Source: Clostridiales bacterium (GTDB taxonomy: Bacteria > Bacillota > Clostridia > Oscillospirales > Acutalibacteraceae). From it: a stretch of 64,000 nt of DNA. Shown here piece by piece: positions 30,256 through 39,722 of this stretch (its first letter is position 1; every line of letters starts with the position of its first letter). A program made the translations under genes and the position numbers. The notes beneath the pieces were generated by a model. That model had not been told where the DNA came from. It saw only the letters and a program-made list of their open reading frames with translations, and did not search any database. The DNA lies in contig JAHZDE010000002.1 of NCBI GenBank assembly GCA_019422525.1, positions 1-64,000 on the forward strand, written 5' to 3'.

Positions 30256-32796
30256 ATGGATGAAATGCGCGATGATATGCAGGAGCAGCAAGAGCAGGAA
30301 AGACATATTATACCGGTAGATTTGGAAAAGGAAATGAAGGACTCCTTCCTGGCCTATTCCATGTCGGTGATTATTTCCCGTGCTCTTCCGGATGTACGGG
30401 ACGGATTAAAACCGGTACATAGAAGAATCCTTTATACCATGTATGAAAACAGCCTGTGGCCAGAAAAGGCTTATCGTAAATGTGCCGATACGGTGGGTAG
30501 TGTGCTGGGACGTTACCATCCTCATGGTGACGCTTCGGTATATGATGCCCTGGTACGTCTGGCACAGGACTTTTCTATGCGGTATGTGCTGGTAGACGGC
30601 CACGGAAACTTTGGTTCTGTGGACGGAGACCCGCCGGCTGCTTATCGTTATACAGAGGCCCGTATGTGCAAGCTTTCTGTGGACATGCTGGCGGATATCG
30701 ATAAGGATACGGTAGATTTTGGCCCCAACTATGATGACCGTTTGAAGGAACCCCAAGTACTTCCCTGCCATTTTCCCAACCTCCTGGTTAACGGTTCTAC
30801 CGGTATTGCGGTAGGTATGGCGACTAATATTCCTCCCCATAATATGGGTGAGGTAATCGACGGTATGTGCTGCCTGATTGATAATCCGGATGCAACCTTG
30901 GATGAAGTGATGGAATATATCAAAGGGCCTGACTTCCCCACCGGTGCATTGATTATGGGACGCAGCGGAATTCGTGCTGCCTATGGTACCGGCCGCGGTC
31001 GCATTACCGTGCGTGCCCGTGCTGAAATCGAAGAAGAGAAAAACGGCCGCTTTAAAATTGTCGTAACCGAAATCCCCTATCAGGTGAACAAAGCACGACT
31101 GATTGAAAACATTGCAGATTTGGTCAAGGAAAAGCGCATTGAGGGCATTTCCAATGTGGAAGACCATTCTGACCGTGCAGGTATGCATATCGTCATTGAT
31201 GTGAAGCGGGATGCTTCTCCGCAGATTGTTTTAAATCAGCTCTATTCTTATACGCAGATGCAGACCACCTTCGGCGTTATTATGCTGGCTATTGTAGACG
31301 GGCAGCCCCGCACGCTGACACTCATTCAAATGCTGAAGGAATATATCCGGTTCCAGGAAGAAGTGGTAACCCGCCGTACCCGTTTTGAGCTGAAAAAAGC
31401 ACAGGAGCGGGAACATATTCTGGAAGGTTTGAAAATAGCAGTCGATTTTATCGATGAAGTGATTTCTATTATCCGTACCTCCCCTGACCAGCCTACAGCC
31501 AAGACCCGGTTGTGCGAGCGGTTTGGGTTGGATGATGTACAATCTCAGGCCATTGTCCAAATGCGTCTGGGACAGTTGACCGGTTTGGAGCGGCAAAAAA
31601 TTGAGGATGAACTGGAAGCTCTCAAAGTAAAAATTGCGGACTATCTGGATATCCTGTCTCACGAAGAGCGGATTCTGTCTATTGTCAAGGACGAAGCATT
31701 GGCTATGAAGAAAAAATATGCCGATGAGCGCCGGACAGAAATTGCCGCTGTCAGTGGTGAAGTGGACATCGAAGATTTGATTCCCAATGAGGAATGTGTC
31801 CTTACCCTGACGGAAGCCGGTTATGTCAAACGCCAGAAAGTGGACACCTATCACACCCAGCGCCGTGGCGGACGCGGCATCAGCGGCATGACCCGCCGGG
31901 ACGAAGATGTGGCCACAGAAATGTTTGTACTGAACAATCATGATTATGTCATGTACTTTACCAATCTGGGACGGGTTTACCGGATGAAGGCCTATGAAGT
32001 GCCGGAGGGTTCCCGTACCAGTAAAGGAATGAATATTGCGAATCTTTTGCCTCTGTCAGCCGATGAAAAGGTAACTTCCATGATTCGGGTACAGGACATG
32101 CAGGAAGACAAATATTTGGTGATGGTTACCCGCAACGGAATTATCAAGCGTACCAGTTTGCAGGCATTTAATACCACCCGAAAAGGTGGCGTGATTGCCA
32201 TTGATTTGGACGAAGATGACGCATTGAGCTGGGTACGTTTGACAAGCGGCAATGATGAGTTGTTGGCTGCTACCCGGAAGGGTATGGCTATCCGTTTCCA
32301 TGAGACGGACGTCCGGGCAATGGGCCGGACAGCCCGCGGTGTCAAAGCCATCACGCTGAAGGACGGAGACTGTGTAGTCGGTATGTCCATTCTGCGGGAA
32401 AACGGATTGGTCCTTACGGTTTCCGAAACCGGTTATGGACGTTTGTCGCCGATTTCCGACTATCGTTTGCAAAGCCGTGGCGGCAAGGGCTTGCTGAATT
32501 ATCATGTGGAGAAATATGGTGATGTAGCAGCTATTAAGGTTGTGGATTTGGATGACGACATTATTCTGATTTCTGCTGATGGAATTATCATCCGGATTCA
32601 GGCAGAATCGATTCGGGTATGCGCCCGTCCCAGTAAGGGTGTGCGGGTTATGAAGATTACCGGTGAAAACAACAAAGTCGTCACCTTGTCCCGTGCGCCT
32701 CATGAAGAGGAAGACGATATGCCGGAGGAAGATGAAGACACAGACGACAGTGTACAGGAAGAGGCCCAAACAATAGAAAATACGGAAGAATCTTGA
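30256..32796 (+). CDS. gyrA: DNA gyrase subunit A
   Basis: An 846-residue subunit that cleaves and rejoins DNA. The catalytic tyrosine is in AAYRYTEARM (about Tyr132). The C-terminal beta-pinwheel contains repeats such as YVKRQKVDTYHTQRRGGRGISGM, including the GyrA-box needed for wrapping. In the quinolone-determining region the motif is HPHGDASVYDALVRLAQ, so the position equivalent to E. coli Ser83 is Ala (about residue 93) and Asp87 is kept. The C-terminus is strongly acidic. The start is immediately after the preceding stop codon. Confidence 0.98.
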   Translation: MDEMRDDMQEQQEQERHIIPVDLEKEMKDSFLAYSMSVIISRALPDVRDGLKPVHRRILYTMYENSLWPEKAYRKCADTVGSVLGRYHPHGDASVYDALVRLAQDFSMRYVLVDGHGNFGSVDGDPPAAYRYTEARMCKLSVDMLADIDKDTVDFGPNYDDRLKEPQVLPCHFPNLLVNGSTGIAVGMATNIPPHNMGEVIDGMCCLIDNPDATLDEVMEYIKGPDFPTGALIMGRSGIRAAYGTGRGRITVRARAEIEEEKNGRFKIVVTEIPYQVNKARLIENIADLVKEKRIEGISNVEDHSDRAGMHIVIDVKRDASPQIVLNQLYSYTQMQTTFGVIMLAIVDGQPRTLTLIQMLKEYIRFQEEVVTRRTRFELKKAQEREHILEGLKIAVDFIDEVISIIRTSPDQPTAKTRLCERFGLDDVQSQAIVQMRLGQLTGLERQKIEDELEALKVKIADYLDILSHEERILSIVKDEALAMKKKYADERRTEIAAVSGEVDIEDLIPNEECVLTLTEAGYVKRQKVDTYHTQRRGGRGISGMTRRDEDVATEMFVLNNHDYVMYFTNLGRVYRMKAYEVPEGSRTSKGMNIANLLPLSADEKVTSMIRVQDMQEDKYLVMVTRNGIIKRTSLQAFNTTRKGGVIAIDLDEDDALSWVRLTSGNDELLAATRKGMAIRFHETDVRAMGRTARGVKAITLKDGDCVVGMSILRENGLVLTVSETGYGRLSPISDYRLQSRGGKGLLNYHVEKYGDVAAIKVVDLDDDIILISADGIIIRIQAESIRVCARPSKGVRVMKITGENNKVVTLSRAPHEEEDDMPEEDEDTDDSVQEEAQTIENTEES

Positions 32797-32839
32797 GCCG
32801 CATCGTTTCACTGACAGCATTTGGGGAGTATAAAGGAAC

Positions 32840-34072
32840 ATGAATCAAAAAAGAAGGCAAATGGCGCTGGCGGGCGTGGCGGTATTGGTAGTCTGTTTCA
32901 GCTTGATTTTCATTGGACTTTTTGGAAGTTTGGAGGAAATGAAAGTAGAACCGTCTCCAAGTTCACTGGATTCTTCTTCTGTTGCTGTAGAGACGCCAAC
33001 TCCTACACCAAAAAGGACAAGTTCTCCCACACCGGAACCAACTACTACCCCTACCCCATCTCCATCACCTTCGGTTACTCCTACTCCAACCCCCTCTCCG
33101 GTAGCTACACCCAAAAGCACCCCGGAACCTGTGTATGAGCCGGAAACAGATCCGGAAATTTTGCAGGTATACGAGGAAAATCAAAAAGAAAAGGAAGAAC
33201 TGGAGGCACAAAAAAAGCCAGCCCAGGTTATTACAGAAGAGGACAAGGAGCAGGCACAAAAACCTGCCCCAACACCGAATCATTCCACTTCCTCAAAGCC
33301 CAGTGCTACCCAAAAGCCCAAGCCAACTCCCACTCCTGAAAAAAGAGTTTGGTTATCAGAAGTTCCTTTTATTAGTCAGGTGGGAACATATCCTACCGGG
33401 TGCGAGAGTGTGAGTGCGGTTATGGCCTGCCAGTATGCGGGGATTTCGATTACTCCCAATACCTTTATTGACAATTATCTTCCCAGAGCTTCCTTTACTT
33501 ATAAAAACGGGAAGCTGGTAGGCTATCATCCTAATGATGTCTTCATGGGAAATCCCTATACCAATAATGGATTTGGCTGCTATGCTCCCTGCATTGAAAA
33601 GGCCATTAACAAATTTCTTCCCGACTCCTGTACAATGGTCAATACCACCGGAAAAAGCCTTTCTTCTTTATGCAGCACCTATATTGATAAGGGGATTCCC
33701 GTTGTTATGTGGGCAACCATGTATATGATGGAGCCAGGAAAAGGGTCTACATGGATTTTAAAAGATACCGGGAAAACCTTTCAGTGGATTTCTCATGAAC
33801 ATTGTCTTGTACTTACGGGGTATGATAGTCAATATTATTACTTCAATGACCCACTGGATGGACAGGTAAAATATAAAAAGAATCTGGTAGAAACCAGGTA
33901 TCAGCAAATGGGCAGTCAATCGTTAGTGGTGTATAAGAATACGATGATAGAGCCTGAAAAGACGCCGGCTCCCGAAAGTACTCCTACGCCTGAAAGTAGT
34001 CAGTCGGAAGAGAGCCAACTGGCTTCATCGGAAACGCTAAGTGCAGTAGAAAGTAATTCGCCCCAAAACTGA
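32840..34072 (+). CDS. Secreted C39-like cysteine protease with Pro/Thr-rich stalk
   Basis: A 410-residue exported protein. An N-terminal basic-hydrophobic signal or anchor (about 5-30) is followed by a long low-complexity Pro/Thr/Ser stalk (about 35-165) suited to crossing the wall. Residues about 168-365 form a Peptidase_C39_2/papain-like domain with the catalytic Cys in YPTGCESVS (Cys188), His in SHEHCLVLTGYD, and FNDPLDG completing the triad. The C-terminal 45 residues are again Ser/Glu/Pro-rich. Substrate unknown; wall-linked peptide cleavage is inferred. It has AAAGGA before the ATG and a strong terminator after. Confidence 0.85.
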   Translation: MNQKRRQMALAGVAVLVVCFSLIFIGLFGSLEEMKVEPSPSSLDSSSVAVETPTPTPKRTSSPTPEPTTTPTPSPSPSVTPTPTPSPVATPKSTPEPVYEPETDPEILQVYEENQKEKEELEAQKKPAQVITEEDKEQAQKPAPTPNHSTSSKPSATQKPKPTPTPEKRVWLSEVPFISQVGTYPTGCESVSAVMACQYAGISITPNTFIDNYLPRASFTYKNGKLVGYHPNDVFMGNPYTNNGFGCYAPCIEKAINKFLPDSCTMVNTTGKSLSSLCSTYIDKGIPVVMWATMYMMEPGKGSTWILKDTGKTFQWISHEHCLVLTGYDSQYYYFNDPLDGQVKYKKNLVETRYQQMGSQSLVVYKNTMIEPEKTPAPESTPTPESSQSEESQLASSETLSAVESNSPQN

Positions 34073-34092
34073 CCATATTATCATCATAAAAG

Positions 34093-34120
34093 AAAAAGCC
34101 GCTGGAAACAGCGGCTTTTT
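34093..34120. terminator. Bidirectional terminator
   Basis: GCCGCTG and CAGCGGC with a GAAA loop and A-run/T-run flanks, between convergent genes. Confidence 0.94.
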
Positions 34121-34132
34121 GTATAGGAATTT

Positions 34133-34777
34133 TTATGATTCCTGAGAAGAAGTCGTGTCGGTCTGGCTAAACTGATAAGAAAAGTCGGGCTCAATTTGAT
34201 ATAGCTGGCTGTACAGACTGGCTGCCCGGGCGCGGTAGTAAGACAAAATCTGTCCGGAGATTTCAAGCTGACGGGCAGTTCCATCCCCTTGAGCCTCCTC
34301 TTCGATAGAGCGGAGTGTTTCCTCAGTACCATTCACCCATTCTTCCTGCTGGGTGCGAATGGAGTCTTTTCCTTCTCCTGATGTTTTATCCATTAGCTGT
34401 TGGTATGCTCCATCAACTTCTTTTTTCCAAAATTCAATATATCGATTCATAACACTGAGCATTTGACCGGTACTGGCTGCATCTTCTGCTTCTTTGGCAT
34501 AGGCAGCGTCCAGCGGATTTTCTGCAAAAAGCTGTACAAAAGTAGGATCGTCAGCACTGACGTCAGGAAGAATCTGAGAATTGTCAGATTGGCTTTCCGT
34601 AGAAGAGGAATCATCCCGAAGGCCGGAGGAATCCTGCGAAACGGTGCTGCTCACGGCCGACGAGGAAGAATCAGAGGATGTATCGGTATTTTCCGGTGAA
34701 CAGGCACTCAAAAGAGAAGCGGAAGAAAGAAGTAATGCTGCCAGCAGAACAGCTATTTTCATTTGTGTTTTTTTCAT
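34133..34777 (-). CDS. Secreted lipoprotein, DUF1311/LprI-like
   Basis: A 214-residue lipoprotein. A signal peptide ends in LLSAC (Cys about 26), then a Ser/Thr/Asp-rich linker of about 50 residues. The C-terminal 130 residues are helical and include IRTQQEEWVNGTEETLRSIEEEAQGDGTARQLEISGQILSYYRARAASLYSQ. That resembles the DUF1311 (LprI-like lysozyme inhibitor) repeat but lacks the usual cysteine pair, so the assignment is tentative. A start ATG with a weak upstream site is used. Confidence 0.6.
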   Translation of the reverse strand: MKKTQMKIAVLLAALLLSSASLLSACSPENTDTSSDSSSSAVSSTVSQDSSGLRDDSSSTESQSDNSQILPDVSADDPTFVQLFAENPLDAAYAKEAEDAASTGQMLSVMNRYIEFWKKEVDGAYQQLMDKTSGEGKDSIRTQQEEWVNGTEETLRSIEEEAQGDGTARQLEISGQILSYYRARAASLYSQLYQIEPDFSYQFSQTDTTSSQES

Positions 34778-34828
34778 AACATGACAGAATCCTTTCTTTT
34801 TACGGGTATCGTCTCACTTTTTCCATGT

Positions 34829-34856
34829 AAAAGGCCGGGTTTTTCCCGGTCCTTTT
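34829..34856. terminator. Terminator after M14 peptidase gene
   Basis: AAAAGGCCGGG and CCCGGTCCTTTT form a hairpin with T-rich ends, in the gap between two minus-strand genes. Confidence 0.85.
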
Positions 34857-34924
34857 ATCATATCATATAGACTATAAGGAAACAATTACAGAAACATGAA
34901 AGGATTGCAACGGTTTTGTCACAT

Positions 34925-35821
34925 TCAATGGGAGATTCCGTAATTCTCTAAAGCTGCCATCTGTAACCCTATGGCCAATATCGGGAAGATTTTTGACTCT
35001 ATAGCGCACAATTTTGAAAAAGGCAAAGGATTTTTCCCTTTGCCGGCTTCAATGGTAAATCCGGGTCGGTGAAATGTTTCGATAAACCAGTCTTTGAACC
35101 CTCCAAACGAGGCCATTGGTTCCGGAAAAGCGGCGCGATAGCCGGAAACTTCAGCGAATTTTTCTGCCATAGAGGAAGATTCTTTTGGGGTATGTTCTCC
35201 ATATTGCCAGTAAATTTCTTCCCCTTGGGTATGCAGGGCTATGACCAAGCGAAAAGGAATCTTCCGGCAAAGGGCAGTCAAGGCAGACGTTTCCGGCTCA
35301 CTTTCCGGAAATGCTCCGCCATAACGGGTGGGGCCGGGACCTGTAATACCTGCATTTTGCTCCATTTGATGAAGCACATGCCAGCCTGCGTCAAAATTAT
35401 GATTGATGTCCACTCCCCGAGCGTTGGCCTGCCAGCGATGGGCTTTCCCAGCAGAAATATTGGAATATTTCCCGGCAGTTTTTTCTCCGCAAACAGAGAT
35501 TTCGACTCCGTCGGGATTTACCATAGGAATACAGTAAAATGAGATTTTTTCTAAGAGGGGCCGGACAGGAACTCCATATACAGCCAGGCCACTTTCTTTC
35601 GCTTGGCAAATTCTGCGGCAAAAATGTGTCAGTATAGCAGCGGTAATTCCTTCCAGCCCATGAAATGCGCCGGCATATAGAACATTTTTTTCACCGTTTC
35701 CCATGCGAAATAAATGCAGAGAACGTCCGCAAAGGCTTTTTCCTGCAGAAGAAAGCTGGCACTGTTCATATCTTCCCGCCAGCTGCTGTAATTCCAGCGT
35801 AACCCGGGTATAATCATACAA
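34925..35821 (-). CDS. M14-family zinc carboxypeptidase
   Basis: A 298-residue metallopeptidase. Zinc ligands are in HGLEG (His54, Glu57) and the ALHTQGEEIYW strand (His about 196). NPDG, RGVDINHNF and the catalytic Glu in FTIEAGKG are conserved. It is closest to gamma-D-glutamyl-meso-diaminopimelate peptidases of Firmicutes, so peptidoglycan peptide trimming is inferred. There is no signal peptide, which suggests it acts on recycled muropeptides in the cytosol. The start is TTG at 35821, nine bases from AAGGAGG; no in-frame ATG is near. Confidence 0.85.
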   Translation of the reverse strand: MYDYTRVTLELQQLAGRYEQCQLSSAGKSLCGRSLHLFRMGNGEKNVLYAGAFHGLEGITAAILTHFCRRICQAKESGLAVYGVPVRPLLEKISFYCIPMVNPDGVEISVCGEKTAGKYSNISAGKAHRWQANARGVDINHNFDAGWHVLHQMEQNAGITGPGPTRYGGAFPESEPETSALTALCRKIPFRLVIALHTQGEEIYWQYGEHTPKESSSMAEKFAEVSGYRAAFPEPMASFGGFKDWFIETFHRPGFTIEAGKGKNPLPFSKLCAIESKIFPILAIGLQMAALENYGISH

Positions 35822-35975
35822 GGTATCATTCCTCCTTTGTCCATTTCTGAAAAGCTATGCAGATAGGAGGGAAAATATGCTGGTGCTCCGTGTAAACACT
35901 GGATGCGTTTGTAGATTTTGTGCGGAAATTGTGTTATACTGTTTCCAAAATAAGAATCGAAAAGGGGCGCTCAAA

Positions 35976-37142
35976 TTGGGAAAGAATTTTAACGAGCTGG
36001 CATTAAAAATGCATCGGGAGCATCAGGGAAAGGTAGAAACCATCAGCCGTGTCAAGCTGGAAACCCGGGACGACTTAAGCACAGCCTACACGCCCGGTGT
36101 TGCCGAGCCCTGCCGGAAAATTCATGAAAATCCCGAAGCTGTTTATGAATATACCTTAAAAGGCCGTACCATTGCAGTGGTTTCCGACGGCAGCGCCGTT
36201 TTAGGGCTTGGAAATATCGGTGCACAAGCGGCCATTCCCGTTATGGAAGGAAAAGCCGTGCTGTTCAAAGAGTTTGGCGGCGTAGACGCAGTACCGATTT
36301 GTCTGGATACCCAAGATACCGAAGAAATCATTCGTACTGTCAAGAACATTGCCCCGTGCTTTGGCGGAATTAACCTGGAAGATATTTCTTCCCCCCGTTG
36401 CTTTGAAATTGAGCGCCGTTTGGAAGAAGAGCTGGATATTCCTGTGTTTCACGATGACCAGCACGGAACCGGTATTGTGGTAACGGCAGCTCTTTTGAAT
36501 GCTTTGAAGGTAGTTGGAAAAAAGATTGAAGATATCAAGATTGTTCTGAATGGACCGGGTGCAGCAGGAACGGCCATTATCAAAATGATGCTGGCAGCCG
36601 GTGCAAAATATATCATTGCCTGCGACGAAAACGGTATCCTGTATAAAGAGCGCGGCGTGGGGATTGCTGATCATAAAAAGATGTTGTGCGACATTACCAA
36701 TCCCGAAGACCTGAGAGGCACCTTAGCGGATGCGTTGGTAGGCGCGGATGTTTTTGTCGGTGTATCCGTAGGCGGCGCATTAAAGCCGGAAATGATTCGG
36801 ACTATGGCCGCTGACCCCATTGTTTTTGCTATGGCGAACCCGACCCCTGAAATTATGTATGATGAAGCCAAAGCAGCCGGAGTCAAGGTGATGGGTACCG
36901 GCCGCAGTGACTTCCCCAATCAGATCAACAATGTGCTGGCATTCCCCGGTATTTTTAAGGGTGCTTTGCAGGCCCGGGCCCGGGATATTACGCCAAAAAT
37001 GAAAGTAGCTGCAGCACAGGCCATTGCTTCTGTGATTTCTCCGGAAGAATTGAACGAAGAATATATTATTCCCAGCATTTTTGATGCATGTGTAACGGAA
37101 GCGGTGGCTGATGCAGTGGCAAAAGCCAGTCAGGAAAAATAA
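35976..37142 (+). CDS. NAD(P)-dependent malic enzyme
   Basis: A 388-residue oxidative-decarboxylating malate dehydrogenase, converting malate to pyruvate, CO2 and NAD(P)H. The N-terminal malic domain has STAYTPGVAEPCRKI, VSDGSAVLGLGNIG, and the metal-binding PVFHDDQHGTGIV. The Rossmann domain has VLNGPGAAGTAII. It is of the short bacterial type without a phosphotransacetylase extension. I choose the TTG at 35976, eight bases after AAAGGGG; the frame upstream is open but lacks a site. It is a single gene with its own terminator. Confidence 0.95.
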   Translation: MGKNFNELALKMHREHQGKVETISRVKLETRDDLSTAYTPGVAEPCRKIHENPEAVYEYTLKGRTIAVVSDGSAVLGLGNIGAQAAIPVMEGKAVLFKEFGGVDAVPICLDTQDTEEIIRTVKNIAPCFGGINLEDISSPRCFEIERRLEEELDIPVFHDDQHGTGIVVTAALLNALKVVGKKIEDIKIVLNGPGAAGTAIIKMMLAAGAKYIIACDENGILYKERGVGIADHKKMLCDITNPEDLRGTLADALVGADVFVGVSVGGALKPEMIRTMAADPIVFAMANPTPEIMYDEAKAAGVKVMGTGRSDFPNQINNVLAFPGIFKGALQARARDITPKMKVAAAQAIASVISPEELNEEYIIPSIFDACVTEAVADAVAKASQEK

Positions 37143-37153
37143 TATAAACTGTC

Positions 37154-37190
37154 AAGGTCTGGATATACAACCATCCAGACCTTTTATTTT
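37154..37190 (+). terminator. Terminator after malic enzyme
   Basis: AAGGTCTGGAT pairs with ATCCAGACCTT and TTTATTTT follows. Confidence 0.9.
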
Positions 37191-37312
37191 TCGTATGTAT
37201 AAAACCATGGCTATGGTACCAATCAAGACCCATCAGAAGAATTTGTACGGTTTATAAATCATAGTATTTGCAAAGATTCAAAAAAAATTTTGTATTAAAA
37301 AACGGAAAGCTA

Positions 37313-37341
37313 TTGCACTTACTCCTTTAGTGCGCTAAAAT
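37313..37341 (+). promoter_or_regulatory. hppA promoter
   Basis: TTGCAC and TAAAAT are separated by 17 bp, 57 bp before the start codon. Confidence 0.75.
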
Positions 37342-37398
37342 GTACATATCCCACAAGAGAAGATGGCGTTTGAATATGAAACAAAAGGAGTGGAGAAA

Positions 37399-39516
37399 AT
37401 GACAGAAAACCTGTTCTGGATTGGTCTTGCCGGAGCGGTTATCGCGTTGCTGTTTGCCGTGATACAAAGCCGGAAGGTGCTCCGATTTTCTGAGGGGACC
37501 GATTTAATGAAAAAACTGGCGGCTTCTATTCGTAAAGGAGCCAATGCCTATCTGAAACGGCAGTATAAGGCTGTTGTCAAAATTTTTCTGGTAGTCTTTG
37601 TAGTCTTGTTGATTCTGGTAGCTACAGGTCAGCTGGACAACTGGTTTATTCCCTTTGCTTTTCTAACCGGCGGCTGTTATTCTGCATTAGCAGGCTTTAT
37701 TGGTATGAAGATAGCGACTTCTTCCAATGCACGGACTGCTCACGCTGCCCATGAGAGCTTGAATCGAGGCTTGCAGGTGGCATTTTCTTCTGGTTCCGTT
37801 ATGGGTTTCACGGTAGTGGGATTGGGACTGCTGGATATTTCTGTATGGTTCCATATTTTAAAGTATATTGCTGGATATGATGCAGCACAAATTGCTCACA
37901 CCATGGTTATGTTTGGTATGGGTGCTTCCTTTATGGCATTGTTCGCCCGTGTAGGCGGCGGTATTTTTACAAAGGCCGCCGATGTAGGCGCTGATTTGGT
38001 GGGAAAGGTAGAAGCCGGGATTCCCGAGGATGACCCTCGCAACCCTGCTACCATTGCCGATAATGTAGGCGATAATGTTGGTGATGTGGCCGGTATGGGT
38101 GCAGACCTCTATGAGTCCTATGTGGGGTCCATTCTGGCGACTTTTGCATTGGGTGCAGCCGCTTATGGCGGAACTGATAAAGGCTGGAGTGCCATGCTTC
38201 TTCCGCTGTCTATTGCAGTGGTAGGCGTGATTTGTTCTCTGTTAGGGTCTTTCCTCATCCGTACAAAAGAAGGCGCTTCTCAGCGTGATTTGCTGGGAGC
38301 CTTGCGAAAAGGTACCTACAGCGCTACCGTTTTGGCTGCAATCTTGGCGGCGCCTCTCACCTGGTTTATTCTGGGCGATATGGGCGTATATTTTGCCATT
38401 CTTGCCGGTATGCTGGCAGGCGTTGCCATTGGCTATTTTACTGAATACTACACGTCGGATACTTATAAGCCTACCAAAAAGCTGGCTGATTCTACCGAGA
38501 CCGGTGCAGCGACTACTATTATTGGCGGTATTTCCCTGGGAATGCTCTCCACTGCTGCACCAGTGATTATTGTGGGTATTGCCATTATTGTATCGTTTTT
38601 GGCAGCAGGCGGTTCTCTCAACACCGCTGACGCTCAGAATTATGAAGCATGCTTTAGTCGTGGTCTGTATGGAATCGGTATCGCAGCGGTAGGAATGCTT
38701 TCCACTTTGGGGATTACACTGGCCACTGACGCATACGGACCTGTAGCCGATAATGCAGGCGGTATTGCAGAAATGAGCGGTTTAGGAGAAGAAGTCCGTA
38801 ACCGTACCGATGCGTTGGACTCTCTGGGCAATACCACCGCCGCTACCGGTAAAGGTTTTGCTATTGGTTCTGCTGCATTGACAGCATTGGCGCTGCTGGT
38901 TTCCTATGTTGATGTGGTAAAAGGAAAAGTTACCATTGACTTGTCTCTGACCAATCCGGCAGTGCTGGTCGGCATTTTCCTGGGCGCTATGCTGACCTTT
39001 ATTTTTGCGGCACTGACTATGAGCGGCGTACAGCGTGCAGCACAGTCCATTGTGGTGGAGGTTCGCCGCCAATTCCGGGAAATTAAGGGAATTATGCAGG
39101 GGAAAGCCGACCCAGATTATGCTTCCTGTGTGGATTTGTGTACCAAGGGCGCACTGCATGAAATGGTGCTGCCTTCGTTGCTGGCAATTATCGTTCCTAT
39201 TGTGACTGGCTGTATTCTCGGCGTAGAAGCCGTGGTTGGATTGTTGGGCGGCGTTACTGTAACCGGTTTTGCGATGGCGGTGTTCATGTCCAACGCTGGC
39301 GGCGCATGGGATAACGCTAAAAAGTATATCGAGTCAGGTAAACACGGCGGAAAAGGTTCTGACTGTCACAAAGCTGCTGTCATTGGTGATACGGTAGGTG
39401 ACCCCTTCAAGGATACTTCCGGCCCGTCGCTGAATATCCTGATTAAACTGGTATCTACGGTGTCCATCGTATTTTCCGGGCTGGTCATCAGTATCAGCCA
39501 GTTCCTGCTGGGATAA
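37399..39516 (+). CDS. hppA: Membrane-bound ion-translocating pyrophosphatase
   Basis: A 705-residue protein with about sixteen helices that couples pyrophosphate hydrolysis to H+ or Na+ export. Substrate-binding loops are intact: DVGADLVGKVEAGIPEDDPRNPATIADNVGDNVGDVAGMGADLYESY, and near the end SDCHKAAVIGDTVGDPFKDTSGPSLNILIKL. The GNTTAATGKGFAIGSAAL segment has Ala where K+-independent enzymes carry Lys, so the enzyme is predicted K+-dependent. Na+ versus H+ specificity cannot be settled here. ATG at 37399 follows AAAAGGAG. Confidence 0.96.
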   Translation: MTENLFWIGLAGAVIALLFAVIQSRKVLRFSEGTDLMKKLAASIRKGANAYLKRQYKAVVKIFLVVFVVLLILVATGQLDNWFIPFAFLTGGCYSALAGFIGMKIATSSNARTAHAAHESLNRGLQVAFSSGSVMGFTVVGLGLLDISVWFHILKYIAGYDAAQIAHTMVMFGMGASFMALFARVGGGIFTKAADVGADLVGKVEAGIPEDDPRNPATIADNVGDNVGDVAGMGADLYESYVGSILATFALGAAAYGGTDKGWSAMLLPLSIAVVGVICSLLGSFLIRTKEGASQRDLLGALRKGTYSATVLAAILAAPLTWFILGDMGVYFAILAGMLAGVAIGYFTEYYTSDTYKPTKKLADSTETGAATTIIGGISLGMLSTAAPVIIVGIAIIVSFLAAGGSLNTADAQNYEACFSRGLYGIGIAAVGMLSTLGITLATDAYGPVADNAGGIAEMSGLGEEVRNRTDALDSLGNTTAATGKGFAIGSAALTALALLVSYVDVVKGKVTIDLSLTNPAVLVGIFLGAMLTFIFAALTMSGVQRAAQSIVVEVRRQFREIKGIMQGKADPDYASCVDLCTKGALHEMVLPSLLAIIVPIVTGCILGVEAVVGLLGGVTVTGFAMAVFMSNAGGAWDNAKKYIESGKHGGKGSDCHKAAVIGDTVGDPFKDTSGPSLNILIKLVSTVSIVFSGLVISISQFLLG

Positions 39517-39549
39517 AGCAAAAACATTTTGAAAAATAGCGGAGCAGGC

Positions 39550-39578
39550 TTGCCTTTTTAACAAGAATGTGCTATCCT
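39550..39578 (+). promoter_or_regulatory. Promoter for antiporter transcript
   Basis: TTGCCT and TATCCT are separated by 17 bp. The transcript would start near 39585 and carry the whole structured leader. Confidence 0.7.
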
Positions 39579-39596
39579 GATTTCTACAATGAAACA

Positions 39597-39687
39597 CGGG
39601 GAATGAAGTACTCCCCCGGCGTTTGCCGAAACCGCTGAGAAATGCTGATGACTTCTGTCGAAAGACAGGGGTCATTGGCATTTTTTT
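39597..39687 (+). promoter_or_regulatory. Riboswitch-like structured leader with terminator
   Basis: Three successive elements are visible. A GGGGA/TCCCC hairpin (39598-39616) is followed at once by a CGGC-GTTT-GCCG hairpin (39617-39628). A linker of AAACCGCTGAGA then leads to a long terminator hairpin (39641-39680, with a CTGTC-GAAA-GACAG tip) and a run of seven T. A dedicated promoter upstream and a separate GGAGGG ribosome-binding site downstream make it a transcription-attenuating leader of the antiporter gene. I cannot match it confidently to a named riboswitch class; a cation-sensing class would fit the gene. Confidence 0.7.
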
Positions 39688-39722
39688 GTTATGTGTCCAT
39701 ATTTTAATTTGGAGGGTGTTTT

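Noticed and set aside
39645..39663. CTGATGA followed by GAAA, reminiscent of a hammerhead ribozyme core
   Set aside because: There is no stem II between the two boxes; GAAA is the tetraloop of the terminator hairpin, and the flanking stems do not fit.
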